Shown here: positions 1-9,942 of the stretch, one piece after another
Layout: every line of letters starts with the position of its first letter
How positions within the stretch are numbered: the stretch's first letter is position 1
Made by a program: the position numbers and the translations under genes
Notes under the pieces: generated by a model
Seen by the model: the letters and a program-made list of their open reading frames with translations, nothing else
What the model was told of the DNA's origin: nothing
Database searches by the model: none
Assembly: GCF_026247885.1 (NCBI RefSeq)
Contig: NZ_CP110921.1
Coordinates: 3,169,501 to 3,233,500, forward strand
Source: Methylococcus mesophilus
Lineage (GTDB): Bacteria; Pseudomonadota; Gammaproteobacteria; Methylococcales; Methylococcaceae
DNA: 64,000 nucleotides
Reading direction: 5' to 3'

Positions 1-2552
1 AGGGTCTTACCGGTGTCGCGCCGCGACAGCTCGCGGGCCAGCTTGACGCGCTGGGCTTCGCCGCCGGACAGGGTGACGGCGTTCTGGCCCAGGGTGACGT
101 AGGAGAGGCCGACTTCCATCAGCATCTGGAGCTTGCGCGCCACCGCCGGGATGGCCGAGAAGAACGCCGCGGCTTCCTCCACCGTCATCGCCAGCACTTC
201 GTGGATGGTCTTGCCCTTGAAGCGGATTTCCAGGGTTTCGCGGTTGTAGCGCTGGCCCTTGCAGACGTCGCAATGCACGAATACGTCGGGCAGGAAGTGC
301 ATTTCCACCTTGATGACGCCGTCGCCGGCGCAGGCTTCGCAGCGTCCGCCCTTGACGTTGAAGCTGAAACGGCCGGGCGTGTAGCCGCGCGAACGCGCTT
401 CCGGTGTCGCCGCGAACAGCTCGCGGATCGGCGTGAACAATCCGGTGTAGGTGGCCGGATTGGAGCGGGGCGTCCGCCCGATCGGGCTCTGGTCGATGTC
501 CACCACTTTGTCGAAGTGCTCCAGCCCTTCGATTCCGTTACAGGCCGCCGGGGTCAGCGAGGCGCCGTTGAGTTCGCGGGCGGCGGCGGGGTAGAGGGTG
601 TCGTTGACCAGGGTGGACTTGCCCGAGCCGGATACGCCGGTCACGCAGACCAGCAGCCCGACCGGGATCGACACGTCGAGCGATTTGAGGTTGTTGGCGC
701 CGGCGCCGCGCACCGCCAGCCGGCGCTCGGGATCGGGCGGATTGCGTTCGGCCGGTACGGCGATGCGGCGCTGGCCGGAGAGGTACTGGCCGGTAATCGA
801 TTCCGGCGCGGCCATCACATCTTCCGGCGTGCCCTGGGCGATGACCCGACCGCCGTGCACGCCGGCGCCGGGGCCGATGTCGACCACGTGGTCGGCCAGC
901 CGGATTGCGTCCTCGTCGTGCTCGACCACGATCACGGTGTTGCCGATGTCGCGCAGCCGGATCAGGGTGTCGAGCAGCCGCTGGTTGTCGCGCTGGTGCA
1001 GGCCGATGGACGGCTCGTCCAGCACGTACATGACGCCGACCAGGCCGGCGCCGACCTGGCTGGCCAGGCGGATGCGCTGGGCCTCGCCGCCGGAGAGTGT
1101 ATCGGCGCTGCGGTCCAGGCTGAGGTAGTCCAGCCCGACGTTGATGAGGAACTGCAGCCGGGCGCGGATTTCCTTGACGATCTTGGCCGCCACCTCGCCG
1201 CGCCGCCCGCTCATTTCGAGCCCGTCGAAGAACTCCAGCACGCGCCGGACCGGAAGATGGGTGAGTCCCGGCAGGTTGGTGTCGCCCACGAAAACGTGGC
1301 GGGCGCCGCGGTTGAGGCGGGTGCCTTCGCAGGCGGGGCAGGGCTTGCTCGACAGGTACTTGGCCAGCTCCTCTCGGACCAGGGTGGAATCGGTCTCGCG
1401 GTAGCGCCGCTCCATGACCGGGATCACGCCTTCGAAGGTGTAGCGCTGGACGAGGGCGGTGCCCTTCGGCGACATCAGTTTGAACGGAATCACTTCGCTG
1501 CCGCTGCCGTGTAGGATCACCTCCCGCACATGTAAGGGCAGGCTGGAAAACGGCTCCTCCGGATCGAAGCCGTAGTGCTCGGCCAGCGACTGGATCATGC
1601 CGTAGTAATAGGCATTGCGGCGGTCCCAGCCGCGCACCGCACCGCCGGCCAGGCTCAGTTCCGGATTGTGGACGATCAGGCCGGGATCGAAATACTGCTT
1701 GACCCCGAGGCCGTCGCATTCGGGACAGGCGCCGCGCGGGTTGTTGAACGAGAAGATCCGCGGCTCGAGTTCGCTCAGCGAGTAGCCGCAATGCGGGCAG
1801 GCGTACTTGTCCGAATAGACGATCTCTTGAGCCTCGTCGTCCATGGAGGCGGCGATGGCGATGCCTTCGGCCAGCTTGAGCGCGGTTTCGAACGACTCGG
1901 CCATGCGCAGGGCCAGGTCGGAGCGCACCTTGAAGCGGTCGACGATCACCTCGATGCTGTGCTTCTTGCGCAGGTCGAGCTTGGGAGGCTCGTCCAGCTC
2001 GTACACCGCGCCGTCGATACGGGCACGGATGAAGCCGCGTCCCCGCAGCTCTTCCAGCACCTGCACGTGCTCGCCCTTGCGCTCGCTTACCACCGGCGCC
2101 AGCAGCATCCAGCGCGAGCCCTCCGGCTGGGCCAGGATGTGGTCCACCATCTGGCTGATGGTCTGCGCCTCCAGCGATACCCCGTGCTCCGGGCAGCGCG
2201 GAATCCCGGCGCGGGCGAACAGCAGGCGCAGGTAGTCGTAGATTTCGGTGATGGTGCCGACGGTGGAGCGCGGATTGTGCGAGGTCGATTTCTGCTCGAT
2301 GGAGATCGCCGGCGACAGCCCCTCGATGTGGTCGACGTCCGGTTTTTCCATCATGGACAGGAACTGGCGGGCGTAAGCCGACAGCGATTCGACGTAGCGC
2401 CGCTGGCCTTCCGCGTAGATCGTGTCGAAGGCGAGCGAGGACTTGCCCGAGCCCGACAGCCCGGTGATCACGATCAGCTTGTCGCGCGGAAGATCGAGGT
2501 CGATGTTCTTGAGATTGTGGGTTCTGGCGCCCCGGATGCTGATGAGGTCCAT
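1..2552 (-). CDS. uvrA: UvrA, excinuclease ABC subunit A (3' end cut by window edge)
   Basis: UvrA is the ATP-dependent damage-sensing subunit of the cytoplasmic UvrABC nucleotide-excision repair complex. Read leftward from the ATG at 2552-2550, the protein opens with the classic [16 protein letters not shown] start and a first Walker [10 protein letters not shown]. It has zinc-finger Cys pairs (CPHCG and a CPECDG partner), an ABC signature [11 protein letters not shown] and Walker [15 protein letters not shown] second Walker [11 protein letters not shown], is followed by a CEACAGDG zinc motif and a second [12 protein letters not shown]. About 850 residues are present of roughly 940 usual, so only the C-terminal end is missing. 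It diverges from the P-type ATPase gene. I saw no clear LexA box in the 167-bp gap. Identity is very secure. Confidence 0.97.
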   Translation of the reverse strand, partial: MDLISIRGARTHNLKNIDLDLPRDKLIVITGLSGSGKSSLAFDTIYAEGQRRYVESLSAYARQFLSMMEKPDVDHIEGLSPAISIEQKSTSHNPRSTVGTITEIYDYLRLLFARAGIPRCPEHGVSLEAQTISQMVDHILAQPEGSRWMLLAPVVSERKGEHVQVLEELRGRGFIRARIDGAVYELDEPPKLDLRKKHSIEVIVDRFKVRSDLALRMAESFETALKLAEGIAIAASMDDEAQEIVYSDKYACPHCGYSLSELEPRIFSFNNPRGACPECDGLGVKQYFDPGLIVHNPELSLAGGAVRGWDRRNAYYYGMIQSLAEHYGFDPEEPFSSLPLHVREVILHGSGSEVIPFKLMSPKGTALVQRYTFEGVIPVMERRYRETDSTLVREELAKYLSSKPCPACEGTRLNRGARHVFVGDTNLPGLTHLPVRRVLEFFDGLEMSGRRGEVAAKIVKEIRARLQFLINVGLDYLSLDRSADTLSGGEAQRIRLASQVGAGLVGVMYVLDEPSIGLHQRDNQRLLDTLIRLRDIGNTVIVVEHDEDAIRLADHVVDIGPGAGVHGGRVIAQGTPEDVMAAPESITGQYLSGQRRIAVPAERNPPDPERRLAVRGAGANNLKSLDVSIPVGLLVCVTGVSGSGKSTLVNDTLYPAAARELNGASLTPAACNGIEGLEHFDKVVDIDQSPIGRTPRSNPATYTGLFTPIRELFAATPEARSRGYTPGRFSFNVKGGRCEACAGDGVIKVEMHFLPDVFVHCDVCKGQRYNRETLEIRFKGKTIHEVLAMTVEEAAAFFSAIPAVARKLQMLMEVGLSYVTLGQNAVTLSGGEAQRVKLARELSRRDTGKT

Positions 2553-2719
2553 GCGCTCGCTGCGTGGTTAAACGCCCGAATATAAGGGTTTTGGTGGCGC
2601 TTTGGCAAAGCGGTGCAGCGACGGTTCGAAACCGGCTGGAACTGCCGGACGGAGGTGCTGCGCCTGGTGTAACATCAAGACTCGATCCGGCGCTTCTCGC
2701 CCCATCCTGGAGGGACGTC

Positions 2720-5437
2720 ATGCACGAACCGAATCTGCACCCCTGGCATCATGTTCCGGCCGGCTCCGTTCCGGAGCTTCTCGGCGTCGACGCAGCACGA
2801 GGGCTCGGTGAAAGCGAAGTCGAGCGGCGGCGCGAGCGCCACGGTCCCAACCGACTTACGCCCAAGCGGGGCAAAAGCGCCATCGCCCTGTTCCTGTCCC
2901 AATTCCACCACCCGCTCATCTACATTCTCCTGGTTTCCGCCGGCGTAACGGGCTTCCTCAAGAGCTGGGTGGATTCCGCCGTCATCTTCGGCGTTGTTTT
3001 CGTCAATGCGGTAATCGGCTTCATCCAGGAGATCAACGCGCTGCGGTCCATCGATGCATTGGCGCGGGCACTCAGTCAGAGCGCGGCAGTCCTGCGGGAG
3101 GGGAGCCGGCGGGTAGTACCGGCCGAGGATCTGGTGCCCGGCGACCTCGTGTTTCTGCAGTCCGGCGACAAGGTGCCGGCGGATCTGCGCCTGCTGCGTC
3201 ACAAGGAACTGCAGATCGATGAATCGACCCTGACCGGTGAATCGGTGCCGGTCGAGAAGGGATCCGCCGCTTTGCCGGTCGATACCCTCCTGGCCGACCG
3301 CAATAACATGGCCTATTCCTCCACCCTGGTGAGCTATGGGACCGGCGTCGGAATCGTCGTCGCCACCGGCGATGCCACGGAAATCGGGCGTATCAATCGG
3401 ATGATCCGGGAGGCCGGCGAACTGGAAACGCCCTTGATCCGCAAGATCGGCCATTTCAGCCGGGTGCTGATGTGGTTCATCGTCGCGCTCGCGGCGCTCA
3501 CCTTCCTGGCCGGCTATTGGCGCGGTGAAGACCTGGTAGGGACGTACATCGCCTCGGTGGCGCTGGCGGTTGCCGCGATTCCGGAAGGATTACCGGTGGC
3601 CGTGACCATCACCCTGGCCATCGGCGTGCGGCGCATGGCCGGCCGCCACGCCATCATCCGCAAGCTGCCGGCAGTGGAGACCCTTGGCGGCACCACCATC
3701 ATCTGTTCGGACAAGACCGGAACCCTCACCCAGAACCAGATGACCGTCAAAGCCGTCCGTGCAGGCGGAGACCGGTTCGAGGTGGGCGGTTCCGGCTATG
3801 CCCCCGAGGGTGAGTTCCGCTGCGATGGCAGCGAGATCGATCCCGCCGGCTATCCGGTCCTGCTGGAAACCCTCAAAGCCGGTTTGCTTTGCAACGACGC
3901 CCGGCTGGTGCGGGAGGACGGGCTCTGGCGAATCGAAGGGGATCCCACCGAAGCGGCGCTGCTGGTCTGCGCCCACAAGGTGGGCCTGCATCAGGGGGCC
4001 ACGACCGAGTCGCACCCCCGCTTGGATGCCATTCCCTTCGAATCTGCGCATCAGTTCATGGCGACCCTTCACCATAACCGGGCCGAAAATGCCCGCCACG
4101 TGTATCTGAAGGGTTCCGTGGAAAGCATTCTGAGCCGCTGCGGTTCGGCCTTCGGCAGGGGCATGGTGCCGGAACCGCTCGATCCGGACGCCATCCATCG
4201 CGAAGTGGACGCCATGGCGGCTCAAGGCCTGCGAGTTCTGGCATTCGCCCGCGGCGAGCGGTTGTCCGACGATCCCACGGTGGAGCATGTGCATGTGAGC
4301 GCCGGCCTGAGCTTTCTCGGCCTGCAAGGCATGATCGATCCGCCCCGGCCCGAGGCGGTCCGGGCCGTCGCTTCTTGCCGTGCCGCGGGCATCGGGGTGA
4401 AGATGATCACCGGCGACCACATCGGCACCGCCGTCGCGATCGCGGCGCAGATCGGCCTGAACGGCGAGGGTACGAAGGTGAATGCCATCGACGGCAGAGC
4501 CTTGGCCGCGATTCCTGACCCGGCGCTGCCCGAGGTCGCCGAGCGGACGGCGGTGTTCGCCCGAGTCGCGCCGGAGCAGAAGCTGCGCCTCGTCCAGGCG
4601 CTGCAGGAGCGCGGCCATATCGTCGCCATGACCGGGGACGGGGTGAACGATGCTCCCGCGCTGCGCCAGGCCAACATCGGCGTGGCCATGGGCATCACCG
4701 GCACCGAGGTGTCCAAGGAGGCCGCCGCCATGGTCCTCACCGACGATAACTTCGCTTCGATCGCTGCCGCCGTGGAGGAGGGGCGGGGCGTCTACGACAA
4801 CCTGGTGAAATTCATTACCTGGACCCTCCCCACCAACATCGGCCAGGGCTTGGTGATTCTGATCGCGGTGTTCGCGGGTATCGCCCTGCCCATCCTTCCT
4901 GGGCAAATCCTCTGGATCAACATGACCACCGCCGTGCTTCTCGGCCTGCCCTTGGCCTTCGAGGCCAAGGAGCCGGACATCATGCGGCGGCCGCCGCGCC
5001 ATCCCGAGCAGCCTATCCTCACCCGCGGACTGGTGTTCCGCACCTTCTGGGTGGGGCTGCTGCTGTGCGCGGGTTCGTTCGGCTTGTTCGAATGGGAGCT
5101 GAGCCACGAGGACAGCGTCGACAAGGCGCGTACCGCAGCGGTCAACTTCTTTTGCGTCGGCCAGGCCTTCTATCTGCTCAACTGCCGCTCCCTCAGCCAT
5201 TCGATGCTGAAGTTGGGCGTGTTTTCCAACCCTTGGATCTGGGGCGGGATCGGCGCGATGCTGCTGGCGCAGGCCGGCTTCGTCTACGCGCCAGTCATGC
5301 ACTGGCTGTTTCATTCCGAGCCCATCGGACCGGACGAATGGCTGCTGACCCTGGCGGGAGGCGCCGTGATCTTCTGGGCGGTAGGTCTGGAGAAACTCGC
5401 TTCCCGGTTCCTTTTCCGAGTCAGGAGACAGTCATGA
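2720..5437 (+). CDS. Cation-translocating P-type ATPase (P2-like)
   Basis: An inner-membrane ATP-driven cation pump of 905 residues. Visible in order: a cation-ATPase N-terminal domain, the actuator motif TLTGESVPVEK, membrane motif IPEGLPVAVT, phosphorylation site SDKTGTLTQNQMT, hinge motif TGDGVNDAPAL, and a C-terminal group of membrane helices. The PEGL-type membrane motif and overall layout fit P2 (Ca/Na/Mg-type) pumps; no heavy-metal CPx motif or metal-binding Cys domain is seen. The ATG at 2720 was chosen over an upstream in-frame start at 2564 because a TGGAGG ribosome site lies just before it and the upstream extension overlaps the uvrA start. The stop overlaps the next gene by ATGA, so the two are translationally coupled. 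Exact ion is unknown. Confidence 0.93.
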   Translation: MHEPNLHPWHHVPAGSVPELLGVDAARGLGESEVERRRERHGPNRLTPKRGKSAIALFLSQFHHPLIYILLVSAGVTGFLKSWVDSAVIFGVVFVNAVIGFIQEINALRSIDALARALSQSAAVLREGSRRVVPAEDLVPGDLVFLQSGDKVPADLRLLRHKELQIDESTLTGESVPVEKGSAALPVDTLLADRNNMAYSSTLVSYGTGVGIVVATGDATEIGRINRMIREAGELETPLIRKIGHFSRVLMWFIVALAALTFLAGYWRGEDLVGTYIASVALAVAAIPEGLPVAVTITLAIGVRRMAGRHAIIRKLPAVETLGGTTIICSDKTGTLTQNQMTVKAVRAGGDRFEVGGSGYAPEGEFRCDGSEIDPAGYPVLLETLKAGLLCNDARLVREDGLWRIEGDPTEAALLVCAHKVGLHQGATTESHPRLDAIPFESAHQFMATLHHNRAENARHVYLKGSVESILSRCGSAFGRGMVPEPLDPDAIHREVDAMAAQGLRVLAFARGERLSDDPTVEHVHVSAGLSFLGLQGMIDPPRPEAVRAVASCRAAGIGVKMITGDHIGTAVAIAAQIGLNGEGTKVNAIDGRALAAIPDPALPEVAERTAVFARVAPEQKLRLVQALQERGHIVAMTGDGVNDAPALRQANIGVAMGITGTEVSKEAAAMVLTDDNFASIAAAVEEGRGVYDNLVKFITWTLPTNIGQGLVILIAVFAGIALPILPGQILWINMTTAVLLGLPLAFEAKEPDIMRRPPRHPEQPILTRGLVFRTFWVGLLLCAGSFGLFEWELSHEDSVDKARTAAVNFFCVGQAFYLLNCRSLSHSMLKLGVFSNPWIWGGIGAMLLAQAGFVYAPVMHWLFHSEPIGPDEWLLTLAGGAVIFWAVGLEKLASRFLFRVRRQS

Positions 5438-6381
5438 TCGTCCGAAGCGGCACTACCCTATGGCGGGCCTTGCGTAGCGACTGGCCCGCCTTGCTCTATT
5501 TCCTGGCGCTGGCGCTGCTGGCTGAGTTCATCTACGAGTACACCCGCCTGGAACACACCGCGCTCCCGTTGCTGCCGGTGAGCGTCCTGATCACCGCCAT
5601 GTCGATCTTCCTCGGATTCCAGGTCAACCAGTGCTATGAGCGCTGGTGGGAAGCGCGGCGCCTGTGGGGGCAGCTGGTCAACGTGAGCCGGTCGTTCGGG
5701 CGCCAGGTCACGACCTTGCTGACATCAAAGCGCATCGCGGCAATCGCGGACGAGGCTCAGGCTGAGGCGTTGCAGCGGGAACTGCTCCACCGGCAGATCG
5801 CCTACGTCAATGCATTGCGCATCGGTCTGCGCTCCGGCGGCGGCCTGGCGGAGGAAGACTGGCGAATTTTCGGCGGCTGGCTCGGGGCGAGCGAACTGGA
5901 GCGGTTGCGGCATGCGCGCAATGTGCCGACACAGCTGATCCAGCGCCAGGCCGAAAGGCTGGCCGAAATCGTCGGCACCGCCTGGGCAGAGCAGCAGATT
6001 TTGTTGCAGATCGACGATTCCCTCAATCTGCTCTATGACATCCAGGGAGGCTGCGAACGCATCAAACGCACCGCGTTTCCCGACCGTTTCCGGTTTCACA
6101 CCCATGCCTTCGTCTGGCTGGTCGCCAGCCTGATCCCGTTCAGTCTGATCCAGACCGACCAGCGCTTCGACGCGGTGGCCATCGTCATGGAGACGTTGCT
6201 GGCTTTCGTGTTCGTCACCATCGAGCGGCTCGGCTCGGAACTGCGCGACCCGTTCGAGAACCACGTCAACGACACGCCCATGTCGGCACTATGCCGCACC
6301 GTTGAAATCGATCTCAGGCAGCAGCTCGGCGAAACCGAAATCCCGCCGCCGCTGGATCCTGTGAAAGGCGTCCTGATGTAG
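5434..6381 (+). CDS. Bestrophin-like (UPF0187) membrane channel protein
   Basis: A 315-residue bacterial bestrophin-family protein; the family forms pentameric anion or cation channels in the inner membrane. The N-terminal region has hydrophobic segments (FLALALLAEFIYEY, LLPVSVLITAMSIFLGF) followed by the conserved stretch VNQCYERWWEARRLWGQLVN, and a second membrane pair lies near residues 220-260. The ATG overlaps the stop of the P-type ATPase as ATGA. The open frame extends far upstream, but that part is antisense-like frame shadow of the ATPase. The tight coupling suggests the channel and the pump act together, for instance in charge or counter-ion balance; this is inference. Confidence 0.88.
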   Translation: MIVRSGTTLWRALRSDWPALLYFLALALLAEFIYEYTRLEHTALPLLPVSVLITAMSIFLGFQVNQCYERWWEARRLWGQLVNVSRSFGRQVTTLLTSKRIAAIADEAQAEALQRELLHRQIAYVNALRIGLRSGGGLAEEDWRIFGGWLGASELERLRHARNVPTQLIQRQAERLAEIVGTAWAEQQILLQIDDSLNLLYDIQGGCERIKRTAFPDRFRFHTHAFVWLVASLIPFSLIQTDQRFDAVAIVMETLLAFVFVTIERLGSELRDPFENHVNDTPMSALCRTVEIDLRQQLGETEIPPPLDPVKGVLM

Positions 6382-6475
6382 ACGCCAGTCCTGCCGGCGG
6401 GTTGCCGGACGCCCCAGGGTGCGGTGAAGCTGGTACCATTAGAAGTTTGGAAGCGCCCCTCAAGGAGACGCACTC

Positions 6476-7870
6476 GTGCGCCACACTATCGATATCGACA
6501 GCCCGATGACCCGCACCGAAATCCGGGCTGCCATTTCGCTCGCGGCGATCTATATGTTCCGCATGCTGGGCTTGTTCATGATCCTGCCCGTTTTCTCGAT
6601 CTATGCGCGAGACCTGCCCGACGCGACGCCGGCCTTGATCGGCTTGGCCATCAGCGCCTACGGCCTGACCCAGGCCGTGTTCCAGATTCCCTTCGGCATC
6701 TGGTCGGACCGCTTCGGGCGCAAGCCGCTCATCGTCATCGGCCTCCTGATGTTCGCCGCCGGCAGCGTCATGGCGGCGGTGGCCGATTCGATCTACGGCA
6801 TCGTCGCGGGCCGCGCGCTGCAGGGGGCGGGCGCCGTCGCCGGGGTGGTCATGGCGCTGGCCGCCGACCTCACCCAGGAGGAGCACCGCACCAAGGCGAT
6901 GGCACTGATCGGTATCAGCATCGGCATCTCCTTCGCGTTTTCCATGGTAGCCGGCCCGGTACTGTCCGGCTGGATCGGCGTCAAGGGCATCTTCTGGACC
7001 GTCGCCGGCTTGGCGCTGCTGGGCATCGCCGTGCTCTACACCGCAGTGCCCACGCCGCGCTTGCTCCGCTTCCACCGCGACACCGAGGCGCAGCCTGCGC
7101 GCTTTGCCAGCGTGCTGGCCAATCCGGAACTGGTGCGTCTGGATTTCGGCATCTTCGCCCTCCACGCCATCCTGACCGCTACCTTCGTCGCTCTGCCGCT
7201 GATTCTGCGCGACGAGTTGCATATGGACACGCCGGACCACTGGAAGATCTATCTGCCGGTGTTCGTGCTGTCGCTGGTCAGCATGGTGCCGTTCGTGATC
7301 GTGGCCGAGAAGAAGCGGCAAATGAAGCCGGTTTTTCTGTTCTTCATTCTACTGACCGCCGCCGTCGACGCGGGCCTCGCCGGCCTCACGCCGACCACGC
7401 TGGGTATCGGAATACTGCTGTACCTGTTCTTCACCGGCTTCAACCTGCTGGAAGCCACCCTCCCTTCGATGATTTCCAAGGTGGCCCCGCCCGACCTCAA
7501 AGGCACGGCCATGGGCGTGTATTCCACGACCCAGTTCCTCGGGGCGTTCGTGGGCGGTGCCGGGGCGGGCTGGATTCAGGGGCATTACGGCATTCCGGCC
7601 GTGTTCCTGTTCTGTGCCGCCATCGCCCTGGCGTGGCTGGCGGTCGCCTTTGGCATGCAGAAGCCGCGGCACCTGAGCAGCCTCATGGTCAATCTCGGCG
7701 AAATCAGCGCCGCCGCGGCGGCCGATCTGTCGGCGCGCCTGCGCGGCGTCCCCGGCATCGCCGATGCCGTGGTCGTCCCCGACGACGGGGTGGCCTATCT
7801 CAAAATCGAACGCGAGCGGCTGGACCGGAGCCGGCTCGAAGCATTGCTCAACGAAACGGCGAGCGCCTAG
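6476..7870 (+). CDS. MFS transporter, YajR-like
   Basis: A 464-residue major facilitator superfamily transporter with about twelve hydrophobic segments. MFS signature loops are visible, including [12 protein letters not shown] between helices 2 and 3. After the last helix there is a soluble tail of about 65 residues ending in an alternating strand-helix pattern, as in the C-terminal YAM domain of E. coli YajR. The GTG start at 6476 is supported by an AAGGAG ribosome site about nine bases upstream. Location next to ssb and close to uvrA is a common gammaproteobacterial order; here the ATPase/bestrophin pair lies in between. Substrate is unknown. Confidence 0.9.
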   Translation: MRHTIDIDSPMTRTEIRAAISLAAIYMFRMLGLFMILPVFSIYARDLPDATPALIGLAISAYGLTQAVFQIPFGIWSDRFGRKPLIVIGLLMFAAGSVMAAVADSIYGIVAGRALQGAGAVAGVVMALAADLTQEEHRTKAMALIGISIGISFAFSMVAGPVLSGWIGVKGIFWTVAGLALLGIAVLYTAVPTPRLLRFHRDTEAQPARFASVLANPELVRLDFGIFALHAILTATFVALPLILRDELHMDTPDHWKIYLPVFVLSLVSMVPFVIVAEKKRQMKPVFLFFILLTAAVDAGLAGLTPTTLGIGILLYLFFTGFNLLEATLPSMISKVAPPDLKGTAMGVYSTTQFLGAFVGGAGAGWIQGHYGIPAVFLFCAAIALAWLAVAFGMQKPRHLSSLMVNLGEISAAAAADLSARLRGVPGIADAVVVPDDGVAYLKIERERLDRSRLEALLNETASA

Positions 7871-7905
7871 CCGGCCCGCTTAAGGCTTACAACGGAGAAT
7901 CAAAC

Positions 7906-8430
7906 ATGGCCAGTCGAGGCGTCAACAAAGTCATACTCATCGGCAATCTGGGCGCGGACCCGGAAGTGCGTTACATGCCGAACGGCGGCGCGGTCGCCAA
8001 TCTGCGCATCGCCACCAGCGAATCCTGGAAAGACCAGCAGACCGGCCAGACTCAGGAACGCACCGAATGGCACAGCGTGGTCATGTACCGCCGCTTGGCC
8101 GAAATCGCCGGGGAATACCTGAAAAAAGGCAGCAAGGTCTACATCGAAGGGAGCCTTCGGACCCGAAAATGGCAGGACAAGAACACCGGCCAGGATCGCT
8201 ACACCACAGAAATCATCGGCAATGAAATGCAGATGCTCGACCGCGCCGGCGGGGGCATGGGCGGCGGCGGAGGAATGGGGGCGGGCGAACCGGATTGGGA
8301 CGCCCCTCCGGCCGGCGGTGGCGCCAAGCCACGCAGTTCGGGTGGCGGATATGGCGGTGGCAGTACCGGGGGGAGCGGTGCCGGAAGCAGCCAGTTCGAC
8401 GAAGGATTCGACGACGACGTGCCGTTTTGA
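7906..8430 (+). CDS. ssb: Single-stranded DNA-binding protein
   Basis: SSB coats single-stranded DNA during replication, repair and recombination and recruits partner enzymes through its C-terminal tip. The 174-residue product starts [20 protein letters not shown], has the OB-fold motifs ([32 protein letters not shown]) over residues 1-110, then a Gly-rich disordered linker, and ends in the conserved acidic tip DDDVPF. It lies 35 bp downstream of the MFS gene with a GGAGA ribosome site. The glycosyltransferase gene downstream is convergent. Confidence 0.97.
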   Translation: MASRGVNKVILIGNLGADPEVRYMPNGGAVANLRIATSESWKDQQTGQTQERTEWHSVVMYRRLAEIAGEYLKKGSKVYIEGSLRTRKWQDKNTGQDRYTTEIIGNEMQMLDRAGGGMGGGGGMGAGEPDWDAPPAGGGAKPRSSGGGYGGGSTGGSGAGSSQFDEGFDDDVPF

Positions 8431-8460
8431 AGCGTCTGTTCTCGGCTGTGCTTCGATGGG

Positions 8461-9756
8461 TTATTCCGCCGGGTTTGACGGCCGGGTTACCCTGATTTCG
8501 TTGGGAGATACCACATCGTAAACGATGCCGCGCCAAGTGATGCGCCGGGTCATGCAGGAAGCGACGATATTGTACAAATAGACGAGGGTTACGAGGGGAG
8601 CGGTGGACACGAAGGCCAGGCGTGTCCGGATCAGGCTGGCACTGTAAACCTCGGGCAGGCAATATGTCGCCAGAGTGAGTCTTGACCAGAGGTGGCAGGC
8701 CGACAGCGCCATGATCGCCGCCAACAGGATTATCAGACGGCCATCAAAGGTTGCCGAAGTCATTTCGGAAACGGCAACCGCCAATCCTCCCCAGAATACC
8801 CCCGTGTACAAGGAGTGCGCCGCCACGACTTGCCACCACATGTCGCGCAAATAGAGCCGGGTCATACTGATCTGGCGGGTCGTGAACTCCAGAACCTGCC
8901 TCATATCCAGATCGGCATGCGTTGCGACCAGACACTGGGGGACGAACGTGATCCTGAGTCCGCTGCCGCGAATGGCTTTCGACAGGGACAGGTCGTCGCT
9001 CAGCGAGGTCTGCCATATCCGTTCGATCCCAAGCCGCCTGAAATCCTCGGTCCGCACCGCCATGGAGCCGCCCCATGCAAAGAGGGATCGTTCATGCAGC
9101 ATGACCAGCCCTTGCGCATTCCAGCTTGCCAGAAGAACCGACCAGAAGTTGCTTGCGATGGGGATATGCCAACGGTAGCCCGTAGTCGCGCCGACCGCCG
9201 GATCTAGCAGCGGGGCGCACAGGTCGGCCAGCCAACTCGATCGCGGATGTGCGTCCGAATCCGCAAACACCAGAATGTCCGCGTCTTGCTCCACGGCATG
9301 AACTGCCGCGCAAAGATTATGTGCCTTCTGGCCGCATTCCTTCGCCAGTCCCCCCACAATCAGCCGCGCCGGCCGGGAACTCTGCGAGATGATGCGTTCT
9401 GTGATGGCGTATGCCGCGTCGTTCGAGCTCTCCGTTACAAATACCAACGAATAGTCCAAATATTCCTGATTCAGGAAGGCGCGAATATTGTCTTCGAGGC
9501 CGGGTTCGCTCCCTTTACAGGGAACGATGACCGCGGCTTTGGGTTGAAAATGTTCCCTGTCCTGCCCCCGATTTCGAGTGATCCGATAAGATGTGAGCAG
9601 CGCCGGAACAACGATTCTTACGAATTGGAGTATTACGAATGCGGTGGCGAAGGCCGTGATCAGAGAGTTCATAGCTGAGTCGCTTCGGGAAGGTGTGAGT
9701 ATGGATGGATGGATGGAGTTATTCTTATGTCTGCTATCAATAGATAATGTCATCAT
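8461..9756 (-). CDS. Membrane glycosyltransferase (GT2/GT21-like, HpnI-like)
   Basis: A glycosyltransferase of up to 431 residues resembling ceramide-glucosyltransferase-like and HpnI-type enzymes. It has one N-terminal membrane helix, a GT-A domain starting AAVIVPCKGSEPGLEDN, a metal-binding FADSDAHP motif, a later LSDDLSLSKA acceptor motif, and two to three C-terminal helices. Start choice is uncertain. The double ATG at 9756/9753 follows an AGAGGAA ribosome site. An internal ATG at 9672 gives a protein starting MNSLITAF right before the membrane helix but has no evident ribosome site. The segment between the two starts contains four copies of ATGG (9701-9716). The acceptor lipid or sugar cannot be told from sequence. 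Confidence 0.82.
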   Translation of the reverse strand: MMTLSIDSRHKNNSIHPSILTPSRSDSAMNSLITAFATAFVILQFVRIVVPALLTSYRITRNRGQDREHFQPKAAVIVPCKGSEPGLEDNIRAFLNQEYLDYSLVFVTESSNDAAYAITERIISQSSRPARLIVGGLAKECGQKAHNLCAAVHAVEQDADILVFADSDAHPRSSWLADLCAPLLDPAVGATTGYRWHIPIASNFWSVLLASWNAQGLVMLHERSLFAWGGSMAVRTEDFRRLGIERIWQTSLSDDLSLSKAIRGSGLRITFVPQCLVATHADLDMRQVLEFTTRQISMTRLYLRDMWWQVVAAHSLYTGVFWGGLAVAVSEMTSATFDGRLIILLAAIMALSACHLWSRLTLATYCLPEVYSASLIRTRLAFVSTAPLVTLVYLYNIVASCMTRRITWRGIVYDVVSPNEIRVTRPSNPAE

Positions 9757-9761
9757 GCGGT

Positions 9762-9779
9762 TCCTCTCATCTGAGAGGA
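9762..9779 (-). promoter_or_regulatory. Inverted repeat covering the glycosyltransferase ribosome site
   Basis: TCCTCTCA and TGAGAGGA form a perfect 8-bp inverted repeat with a 2-base spacer. On the minus strand the second arm contains the AGAGGA ribosome site of the glycosyltransferase, four bases before the first ATG. In RNA a two-base loop would be strained, so pairing of fewer base pairs, or a protein-binding operator, are both possible. Confidence 0.4.
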
Positions 9780-9942
9780 GGCGAAGTGACGGATTACATT
9801 TCTCTTGCTGGCTATGGATCGGTCTTGCGCGATCATACTACACTGCGTTTGGTAAAGTCCGCAATTATAAAAAATTCTGATTTGTCGCTGCGCGGGTCGG
9901 TTGTCAAAGTATTCTTGATACTGACTGAGATCGACGCCTTGT
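9780..9942. other. AT-rich intergenic region
   Basis: This is less GC-rich than its surroundings, with runs such as TAAAAAATTC, and lies upstream of the glycosyltransferase and downstream of the DUF2490 gene. It probably holds the glycosyltransferase promoter. No convincing gene is seen. Confidence 0.4.

Noticed and set aside
538-2721. Long leftward open frame of 727 codons and several rightward ones over the same bases
   Set aside because: They are shadows of uvrA in other frames: Arg/Pro/Gly-rich with no family features, while the uvrA frame has all expected motifs and is open to the window edge.
3590-5314. Antisense open frame of 574 codons
   Set aside because: It lies opposite the P-type ATPase, whose motifs are complete; high GC produces long antisense frames.
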